Shown here piece after piece: positions 1 to 8,300 of a stretch of 56,111 bases of DNA. Origin of the DNA: Actinomycetota bacterium. GTDB taxonomy: Bacteria > Actinomycetota > Actinomycetes > Mycobacteriales > Mycobacteriaceae. The notes under the pieces were generated by a model. It was not told where the DNA came from, did no database searches, and was given only the letters and a program-made list of their open reading frames with translations. The DNA is taken from assembly GCA_030836785.1 (NCBI GenBank), contig JAUPLT010000229.1, positions 1 to 56,111 of the forward strand, written 5' to 3'. Both the position numbers and the translations under genes were made by a program. Within the stretch, counting starts at the first letter, position 1. The number at the start of each line of letters is the position of its first letter.

Positions 1-2
1 CC

Positions 3-1955
3 GCTGTCCCCGGCCCGGCCGGAGTAGCCGGCGCCCCGATCGCCGAGGCATCTGCCGCCGCGGGCGACGCCGGCGCGGCCCTGGGTGGTGCCGACGCCAC
101 AGCCGGGGTCCTCGGCGGCGGTGCGCTCGGCGCGGGGCTGGAGGGTGTCCCGGGTCTTCCCGCGGCGCTGGCCGGCGGCGAACCCGCAGCGGCGATCTCT
201 CAGGCCGCAGGCGCGGCCGCCGGCGCGGGAGTGCCCGGTCCAGCTGCGGCAATACCGGCAGCCCCGATCGCCGACGCTGCCGCCGTTCCGCCCGCCCCTC
301 CGATCGGAGCCCCGGCACCACCTGCCGGTGCCGGGGCTGCCGTCCCGCCGGCGCCCCCGGCCGGCGTCCCCGGTGCACCCGCCGGTGGCGGAGCTGCCGT
401 CCCGCCGACGCCCCCCGCCGGCATCCCCGGTGCACCGGCTGCAGGTGAGGTCGCCGTCCCGGCAGGTCCGCCCGGCGCGACGCCCGGCGGGCTTGCCCCC
501 GGCGCCGCCGGTGTCCCGCCGGTGCCGCCCATTGAGACACCCGGTGTCCCGGGCGCCGCGGCAGCGGGGACCCCACCCGCTCCGCCGATCGAGATCCCCG
601 GTGGGGAGGTTCCGGTGGCTGCCGCACTCCCGCCTGCGCCGCCCATCGAAACTCCCGGTGTCCCGGGGGCCGCGGCAGCTGGAACCCCGCCGGTTCCGCC
701 GGCGGCTGTTCCGGCCGCCCCGTTTGTGGAGACGTCAGCCGTCCCGGGCGTCTACGTCCCGGTTACCGGCCCGCCGGGTATCGACGGGGGCAGCCTGGAA
801 TTCCCCGGTACCCCCGACATCACCATCCCGGGTGTACCGACCGACGCGCTACTCCCGGGCGCCGCGACCCCGCCTGGCGGCGCGCCCGGAACCCCCGGCG
901 CGCCGGTGATTCAGAGCGGTGGAACCCCGCCGGCCGGCGCACCCGGCATCCCCGGGGCGGCGGCCGTCGATCCGCCGCCCGGGGCCCCCGGCGTGATCCC
1001 CGGTACTCCCGGTGCACCGGGAGGCGGAGGTGCGGCGACGCCTCCCGCCGCAGTTCCCGGTACCCCAGGTGGTATCGGCGGCGATGCCGCGGTCCTGCCC
1101 CCGGCGGAATTCCCCGGCGGCCCCGCCGCCGGAGCAGGCGGTGCTCCTGTCGCCGATGCCGCTGCGGTCCCGGCGCCCCCGGCGGCCGACGCCGGTGGGG
1201 CGGGTGTGCCCGCGGCGGTAATCGAGGACAACGCCGGTCGGGTGGGATCGGAGAACGCTCACCCGGAGAGCCCCGGTGCGGGGGCGGGAACGGGTGCCGG
1301 CGAGGGCGCCGGTGCCGGCCCGGGCGGGATTGAGCCGCGACACGATATCGACACCCAGGCCGCTCAGCTTGCCGGTCTGCCGGCAGAGGCCATCGCCTCG
1401 TTGGCCGCCGGCATCCCGCCGGCGCCGGCCGCGGTGCCACTGCCCGCCGCAACCGGTGCGGGCGGCGCACTCCCGAGCCCCGGCGCGGCGGTGCCGGGTT
1501 CGGCGCTGGCCGTCCCGGCCGCTGTGCCGCCGTTGCCCCCGGCCGCAGTGCCCGGCGGTGTGGTGCCTGGCAATCCGCCGATTCCGGGAACCCCGCCCGC
1601 GGTGTTCCCCGGAACCCCGGGCGCGGCTTCCGGCATCGTCACCCCCGGTCTGCCGGCGCTGCTGCCGGCCGCACCGATCGCTGATGCGGCTGCCAGCCTG
1701 CCGACCCCGCCGGTCCAGGTGCTGCCCGCACTGGCCCAGGGCGTGGCCACCTTCCTGTCGCCGCCGCAGCTGACCATTCCCGGTATCCCCGGTTTCGGTA
1801 TCCCGCTGCCCAAGACCATCTCCGGCCCGCAGGACTTCATCTGCGTGGGGACCGGCTGGTCGGCCGGACCGGGCGCCGGTAACGGTAAGGGCACCGCAGC
1901 GAAGACCCCGCCCGCCGATAACGGGCGCAAGCCGGGACGCTGGGACGGAAAGTGA
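3..1955 (+). CDS. Pro/Gly/Ala-rich low-complexity protein, 5' end truncated by the window edge
   Basis: Frame 3 is open from the left edge into the 231..1955 ORF; collagen-like GxPG/PPAPP repeats including a ~114-bp repeat (copies near 525 and 639); non-repetitive C-terminus PPQLTIPGIPGFG...FICVG. Confidence 0.75.
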   Translation, partial: AVPGPAGVAGAPIAEASAAAGDAGAALGGADATAGVLGGGALGAGLEGVPGLPAALAGGEPAAAISQAAGAAAGAGVPGPAAAIPAAPIADAAAVPPAPPIGAPAPPAGAGAAVPPAPPAGVPGAPAGGGAAVPPTPPAGIPGAPAAGEVAVPAGPPGATPGGLAPGAAGVPPVPPIETPGVPGAAAAGTPPAPPIEIPGGEVPVAAALPPAPPIETPGVPGAAAAGTPPVPPAAVPAAPFVETSAVPGVYVPVTGPPGIDGGSLEFPGTPDITIPGVPTDALLPGAATPPGGAPGTPGAPVIQSGGTPPAGAPGIPGAAAVDPPPGAPGVIPGTPGAPGGGGAATPPAAVPGTPGGIGGDAAVLPPAEFPGGPAAGAGGAPVADAAAVPAPPAADAGGAGVPAAVIEDNAGRVGSENAHPESPGAGAGTGAGEGAGAGPGGIEPRHDIDTQAAQLAGLPAEAIASLAAGIPPAPAAVPLPAATGAGGALPSPGAAVPGSALAVPAAVPPLPPAAVPGGVVPGNPPIPGTPPAVFPGTPGAASGIVTPGLPALLPAAPIADAAASLPTPPVQVLPALAQGVATFLSPPQLTIPGIPGFGIPLPKTISGPQDFICVGTGWSAGPGAGNGKGTAAKTPPADNGRKPGRWDGK

Positions 1956-1971
1956 TCAGACAGGACAGCCT

Positions 1972-3525
1972 TCAGTCCGTGCGCACCGACCTCGTCACCT
2001 GCGCGAAGCTGAATTGCCAACGTTCCACCACGCGGAAGCCGAAGCGGCTGGGCACCTGATACGCCATCGCCCGGCCAAGCCTTGGACCGGGTTCGAGTTC
2101 CGGGCCGCGCTCATGGTCCGGAACGCTGGGATCGCGCTCCGTCACCGTCCACAGGGCCGGGCAGCCGGGCATCCTGTCGGCCCAGGCCCACACCGCACCA
2201 TGGCTGTCCCACAGCCGGTTCCGTTCGACCGCTGTCCGGTCCCGGCCGTAGTCGCGCAGTTTGGCGTAGGCCTCGGGCCGGGCAGCGGTCAGCGGGCGGA
2301 TCGGGCCGGGCATCCAGGCTGCGGAGTTGTCGAGCACCAGGCAGTCTCCGGGGGCGGCGTGGCGGTTGATCACGTCGGCTACCGCGCTGTAGTCCATCTG
2401 CTCCTTGGCGTAAGGACCGCGTTGGGCCAGATAGTTCGGTACAGCGGCGACGGCGAACAGCACCAGGATCCCGGTGATCGCGACACGCGACCGCCAGGTC
2501 GCTACCACGCACAATCCGAGCAGCAGCGCCATGGCGGGCGCGGTGAACGACAGATAACGGGGGTAGTACACCGGGTGACGCACCACCGAATATGCCAGCA
2601 ATGCCAGCGTCGGAATCGCCATCCAGCACACTGTCAGCAGCACGAGGCGGACGGGTCGCCGACCCGCGATCTCGCCGACCTGGTCGACACATAGCAGACC
2701 GCACGCCAGCATTACCGCGGCCAGCAGTGCGAACGGCACAGCATGGTCGAAGTACTGCTCCCCGAGAATCTCGCCGACGGTGTCACGGCTCAGGGGTGAT
2801 ATCCAATGCACTTGGAACAGCTGAGTCTGGGCGAAGACAAGCACCGGGGCCACCAGTCCGGCGGCCATCACGGCGGCGGCCAGCCACCGCCGGCCGGACC
2901 GCGAAGCGCGGGGGCATATCGCCACCGCCACCGCATGCACCGGCAGCATCAGCACCAGGAACACGTTGAGCACCGCGGCGGAGGCGGCCAACACCGCGTA
3001 GCCCAGCCACCAGGACCAGCGACCGCGCCGCAGCGCCACCAGGCAATACACCGTCAGCCACACGGCCGCGGCCATCGTCAGCGCATACGACCGGGTTTCG
3101 GCCCCCGCCCAGGTGACCCTGGGCAGCACGGCGAACAACACCCCGGCGGTCACCGCCACAGCCCGGCCGGACAGTTGCCTACCGAGCAGCACGACCCCGG
3201 CCGCCGCCGCACCGACAGCCAGCGCACTGGACAACCGGGCGGCGAACTCGGTCGTCGGGAACACCGTGAACCAGCCGTGCATAAGCAGGTAGTACAGGCC
3301 GTGCACGGCATCGATGTTGAGCACCATCCGCCACAGTTCCGGCACGGAACGGGTGCCGGCCGACAGCGTGGCCGCCTCGTCGAACCACAGCGACGGCCGA
3401 GCCGCGCCGGCGGCGCTGACCACCGTCGCGAGCAGTGCCACCGCTAGCGCGTCCCATGGCCACGAACGCGGCCGCGGCCGCGTAACCGCGACAGGTGTGC
3501 GGTGTTCACGCACCAGAGTCGTCAT
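1972..3525 (-). CDS. GT-C type polytopic membrane glycosyltransferase (Rv1635c-like mannosyltransferase by position and topology)
   Basis: Multiple hydrophobic segments; N-terminal SLWFDEAATL acidic loop motif typical of GT39/GT-C enzymes; divergent neighbour of an Rv1636-like USP as in H37Rv. Confidence 0.75.
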   Translation of the reverse strand: MTTLVREHRTPVAVTRPRPRSWPWDALAVALLATVVSAAGAARPSLWFDEAATLSAGTRSVPELWRMVLNIDAVHGLYYLLMHGWFTVFPTTEFAARLSSALAVGAAAAGVVLLGRQLSGRAVAVTAGVLFAVLPRVTWAGAETRSYALTMAAAVWLTVYCLVALRRGRWSWWLGYAVLAASAAVLNVFLVLMLPVHAVAVAICPRASRSGRRWLAAAVMAAGLVAPVLVFAQTQLFQVHWISPLSRDTVGEILGEQYFDHAVPFALLAAVMLACGLLCVDQVGEIAGRRPVRLVLLTVCWMAIPTLALLAYSVVRHPVYYPRYLSFTAPAMALLLGLCVVATWRSRVAITGILVLFAVAAVPNYLAQRGPYAKEQMDYSAVADVINRHAAPGDCLVLDNSAAWMPGPIRPLTAARPEAYAKLRDYGRDRTAVERNRLWDSHGAVWAWADRMPGCPALWTVTERDPSVPDHERGPELEPGPRLGRAMAYQVPSRFGFRVVERWQFSFAQVTRSVRTD

Positions 3526-3726
3526 CGCAGCCTGCTCCCTAGATTCCGGGAGAACCGTAGCGGGGGTGTGGCGCGAACGGAGAACCGACGAGGGCTGTCC
3601 GGAAGATCACAAGCACCCTGACGTGCGGAAGCGTTAGTGTTGGAGACTGGGTTGGATATCTCCGGGCGAGGACCGTCCGACGAGAATGTCCGGCGAGGAT
3701 GACCGACGAAGACCTGGAGGGTACGA

Positions 3727-4173
3727 ATGGGCGGCTACCACACCGTCGTAGTAGGTACGGACGGCTCGGATTCCTCGCTGCGGGCGGTGGAACGCGCCGC
3801 CTACCTTGCCTCGGGACCGGATTCCCAGTTGGTCATCGCGACCGCCTATCTGCCGGCTGACGAAGATGCTCGCGCTGCGGACCTGCTCAAAGACGAGGGC
3901 TACAAGGTGACCGGCAACGGACCGATCTACGAGTTGCTCCGCGATGCCAAGGACCGCGCGAAGAGCGCGGGTGCGACGAATATCGAGGAGCGTGCCGTCG
4001 TCGGTGCCCCGGTCGACGTTCTGGTCGATGTGGCAGTCGAGGTAGGCGCTGACCTTCTGGTGGTCGGCAACGTCGGCATGAACACGATCGCGGGCCGGTT
4101 GCTCGGATCGGTTCCGGCAAATGTTGCCCGCCGATCCAAGACCGATGTGCTGATCGTCCACACCGCCGACTGA
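3727..4173 (+). CDS. Universal stress protein (UspA family), Rv1636/TB15.3-like
   Basis: VVVGTDGSDSS N-terminus and VGNVGMNTIAGRLLGSVPANVARRSKTDVLIVHT nucleotide-binding motif; RBS-like ctggagg upstream. Confidence 0.93.
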   Translation: MGGYHTVVVGTDGSDSSLRAVERAAYLASGPDSQLVIATAYLPADEDARAADLLKDEGYKVTGNGPIYELLRDAKDRAKSAGATNIEERAVVGAPVDVLVDVAVEVGADLLVVGNVGMNTIAGRLLGSVPANVARRSKTDVLIVHTAD

Positions 4174-4177
4174 GCCA

Positions 4178-4198
4178 TCGGCGGCGCACCTCCGCCGA
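4178..4198 (+). other. Stem-loop 5 nt downstream of the USP UGA codon
   Basis: TCGGCGG-CGCACCT-CCGCCGA: perfect 7-bp inverted repeat with a 7-nt loop. Confidence 0.6.
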
Positions 4199-4203
4199 CG
4201 CCG

Positions 4204-5205
4204 GTCCGGACGCGACTGTGGGTTGACGGCACGCTGAAGTCGGAGAACTTCCCCCTCTCGGAGGTCTCCGAACATATCCGCGAGCATGGCTCGCTGGTGT
4301 GGGTCGATCTCTGCAATCCCACTGCGGAGGTACTCGATCGACTGGCCGGTGAAGTCGGCTTGAGTACCCGGGCAGTAGCCGATGTCCTCGGCCACACCGA
4401 GCGCACCAGGGCGACCCGCTACGCCGATCACACTTTCCTGACGGTCTATGCCACCGCGTTGGGTCCGCAGATTCCCGGATCGATCGAGTCGCGGCTGCAC
4501 TGCTCCCGAGTCTCGGTATTCGTGCTGCCTTCCGCGCTGGTGACGGTCCGCCGCGAAACGGATGCCGCACAACCGGTTCTGGACATCGACGCCGTGGTCG
4601 GCCATTGGGTTGATAATGCCGACCTGCTTCGGATGGGCAGCCGAGCCCTGATGCTCGGACTCCTCGACATCGTGGTCGAGGGCCAGTTCGACACCATCCA
4701 ACAACTCGATGACGCCATCGAGTCACTTGAGGACGGGCTGTTCGACGACAGAACCCAGACCCGGCAACTGCAGCGCGACACCTACCGGTTGCGTAAGGAA
4801 CTGGTCGAGCTGCGGCGGATCGTGCTGCCGATGCGTGAAGTGGTCAATACCGTGATGCGGCGCAGCGCCGACGCCAACGACAGCGCCGAACTCACCAGCT
4901 GGTATCAGGACCTCTACGACAATGTCATCAGGGCCGCCGAGTGGACCGAGTCGTTGCGGGACATGATCACCACGGTCTTCGAGACCAACCTCTCGCTTCA
5001 GGACGCCCGGCTGAACACCATCATGAAGAAGCTCACCGGGTGGGCGGCGATAATCGCGGTGCCCACCTTGGTGACCGGGTGGTACGGCCAGAATGTTCCG
5101 TATCCGGGTTATGGCGCAGTGGCCGGGGTGGTGGCCAGCGGTCTGCTGACCGTGTTCACCGCCCTGCTGCTTTTCGTCGCCTTCAAGCGGCGCAACTGGA
5201 TTTAG
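4204..5205 (+). CDS. CorA-like Mg2+/Co2+ transporter; start codon uncertain
   Basis: Two C-terminal TM helices with a GMN-like GQNVPYPG segment; conserved N-terminal region VRTRLWVDGTLKSENF lies upstream of the first GTG (4297) with no ATG/GTG/TTG between the USP stop and 4297. Confidence 0.8.
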   Translation, partial: VRTRLWVDGTLKSENFPLSEVSEHIREHGSLVWVDLCNPTAEVLDRLAGEVGLSTRAVADVLGHTERTRATRYADHTFLTVYATALGPQIPGSIESRLHCSRVSVFVLPSALVTVRRETDAAQPVLDIDAVVGHWVDNADLLRMGSRALMLGLLDIVVEGQFDTIQQLDDAIESLEDGLFDDRTQTRQLQRDTYRLRKELVELRRIVLPMREVVNTVMRRSADANDSAELTSWYQDLYDNVIRAAEWTESLRDMITTVFETNLSLQDARLNTIMKKLTGWAAIIAVPTLVTGWYGQNVPYPGYGAVAGVVASGLLTVFTALLLFVAFKRRNWI

Positions 5206-5335
5206 GGCTCAGGCGACGGCTGCGGGCGTTCCTCGAGTTAAATTACCGATGTGTAAACCCGCGGACATCGAGTCCCGTGCTTGCATTACCGTCCATGGGT
5301 CCAACTAGCTTGGCGCGGTGCGGGAGGCAGCTTCG

Positions 5336-8300
5336 GTGGTAGCAAAGTTCGGTGCGCGTGCTGGTGCCGCGGCGTTCGTCCTAGGCCTGTCAGTGGCTGG
5401 GCCGGCAGGGTTTGCCGCGGCCGACACGCCGGATTCCGAATCAGGCTCGGCCCAGGCCGCGGCCGGGGAGTCGGCAGTGCAGACGGCCCCGGCGCGCAGC
5501 ACCCGAGCGAACAAGCCGAGTCGTTCGCGGACCCGCGGCCCCGCCCCCTCGGCAACCTCCGAACGGTTGCCGCGCGAACCGGGGGAGAGGGCCGTCTCAA
5601 CCGGTGATGTCCGGCCGGACAACCCGGCACCTGCTGCTGCCACGCGGCCAGCTGGGCTGACAGCTGCGGCACGCTCATCGGTGTCTGCGCCGACCGCCGC
5701 CGCCACTCGGCGCCCGGTCACCGCTGCTCTGGGTTCCGCGGCCGCGGTCGGCAACACCGACCGCCCAGAGCGCTCGGCGGTAGTGCCGGTGGCGCCCGCC
5801 GCGAGTGTCACCGCGGCCTCCCCGCAGGCGGCGGCAAGCGGGGCAAGCAACTGCGCAGCCTGCTGGGGGGCCGAGGCGCCCTCGATCGCCGCGGCGGTCA
5901 CCACGGCGGTCAACCATGCATTCAATTCGGCGTTCGACTGGCTCGCCAGTCTCCCCGCCAACCCGATCTCCGACCTCGTCGGCGGGGCGCTCGTCCTGAT
6001 CCGGCGGGCATTGTTCCTCGTGCCTGAGGGCGTGACCGTCACCCAGACCACCCCCACGTCGCTGTCGGTGTCGGTGAACACCGGCAGTGTCGCGTACTTC
6101 CGCCATGACGGCACCACCCTTCAGATCTCCGGAGACCCCTGGTTCTTCGGCGCCCAAAGCTATGACGACACCGCCGGACTGGACGTGTCGGTGACCAACA
6201 CCGGCAACGCCGGCTGCGCCGGTATGGTGCTGACCTCCGGCACCGTCAACGGCGACCTGACAACCTCCCAGATCGACTCCATCCGGTTCGGCACGGGTGC
6301 GGCATTCACCGACAAAGTCACCGCATCGGTCTCGGGGGGTCCATTGACCCTGCGCGACGCAGTGCGCGGTCTGACTGGGGTCGAATTGCGCGCACCGGTG
6401 GTCTTGGCCAGCGACGTCGAGATCGATGCCGGAACCAAGAACGCCTTCTTCGGCGGCACCGTCGACGGCACCGCTGAAGGCACGCAGTCCCTGACGGTCA
6501 CCGCGCTGGGCACCACCACCTTCGACGCCGCCGTCGGTGGACAAGTCCCGCTGGCCAGCCTGCTCACCCGAGCCGTCACCCCACTGGACATCCGGCAGTC
6601 GGCCAACACCACGACCATTCCACTGCACTACATGCCGGAGTACTCCACGAGCGGCCAACTCCAGGTCAAGTACGGTATCGACGTCGCGATCGGCGCCAAC
6701 CATTCGCGGACCTTCGTCTTCGACACCGGCGGAAACGGGTTCTTCGCCGGCTACAACCCGGACTACTTCACGGGTGTGACGCTCACCGACGAGCAGGTCG
6801 ACATTGTCTACACGTCCGGCAACTACTACGACGCCGTCGTCGCCAATGCCGTCGTCACCATCGGCCCCGAGGGCGGCCCCCGCGTCTCCACCGTGCGGCC
6901 CGTCCAGATCGGCGCAATCCTGCAGGGCGGCAACCAGTCCGACGGGCAGGTGTTCGACTTCACCAACCCGTTCGCCCCGCCGGTCGACGGACGGTTCTCC
7001 GGTGACTTCGGTGCCGCCTTCGGCGTTCAGCCCAGCGACAATGGCGAGACCGGACTCTCCAGCGTGCTGTTCCAGTTGCCGGGCAACCTTTCCACAGGAT
7101 TCCTGGTTCAGTTGGGGCCCATCGGAATCGATCCGCAGCTGACTGTCGGAATCACCGACGAACTTCGCGACCAGTTCCCCTACGCCATCCCGGTATCGGC
7201 GTTATCCGGCGGCGGTACCTACCCGGTTTCCGGGTATCAGGTTCTCCAGCAGTTCGGGTTCTCCCCGCAGTACTTCGTCTCCTCACCTGAGGGATTGCTG
7301 TATCCCCTTGGCACCGAACAGTTCCAGCAATGCGCGGTCCAGTGCCTGCCCTCGCTGATCGACAGTGGTGCACCGTCGACCAGTGTGCGCCTGCCCGGCG
7401 CACCGACGCCCTTCCCGCTGTCCACCGCGAATAACTCCGCACTGCAACCAGGTTCGACGTTCATCGCGCAGTTCCCGACCACTCAGGGGCGCCCGCCACT
7501 GGAATGGACCTTCGTGGCGGGCAGCATCGGCTCGGTCAACGCGGTGGGCTACGACGACCAGTCGGGCGCTGCGACCACCACCCAGAACGTCAACACCGGA
7601 CTGAACCTCTATAACGGCTACGACGTGATGTTCGACACCCAGAAGCAGGTGATCTGGCTGCGGCCCAACGGCGGTCAGTCGACGGTGAACCTGCAATCGG
7701 TGACCACCACCGGAGACCAGAGCTACCAGCAGAACGCCGTCCTGTCGGGGAGTTACGCCACCGCCTCCGGCGACTTCTCCGTCAGCGGTGTGACCGACCT
7801 CGCCGCCGACACCACCATCAACGCCGGAAGCGGGGCTATCACGTTTTCCGGGACGGTCGACGGACCACACGCGCTGACGGTGAATTCGACGGGGGCAACA
7901 CATTTCGTCCGTGGCGTCGGCCAGCAGATTGCGTTGACGCGCCTCACCACCGATGCCGGTGGATCCACCTCCACTGCCGGTGTCACGACACAGGACGGCC
8001 AGACCTACGGCGACACCGTGACGCTCAACGGCGCCTACCAGGTCAACGACGGGGAGTTCACCGTCGCCGGGGCGGCGACACTGGCCGGTCAGACAAGCAT
8101 CTCGACCACCGGCGGGGATATCACCTTCGTCAGCACGGTGGACGCGACGCCGGGCCAGGGGTTCACGTTGAGGCTGGTCACCGACGGGGGACACACGCAG
8201 CTGAGCGGAGCGGTCGGCGCCGTCAATCCACTCGGCGGCATCGGGATGGCCAATACCGCCGAGCACACCGTCGCGACCGTCACCGCGGCAGGCACCGTCG

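Noticed and set aside
200-646. Antisense ORF encoding GGAGG-rich PGRS-like protein
   Set aside because: Reverse complement of Pro/Ala codons automatically gives Gly/Ala repeats; no PE domain or RBS.
4171-4198. UGA plus hairpin as a selenocysteine/SECIS site
   Set aside because: The hairpin is small, the residue would lie at the natural USP C-terminus rather than a catalytic position, and no selenoprotein genes are visible; retained only as possible readthrough.
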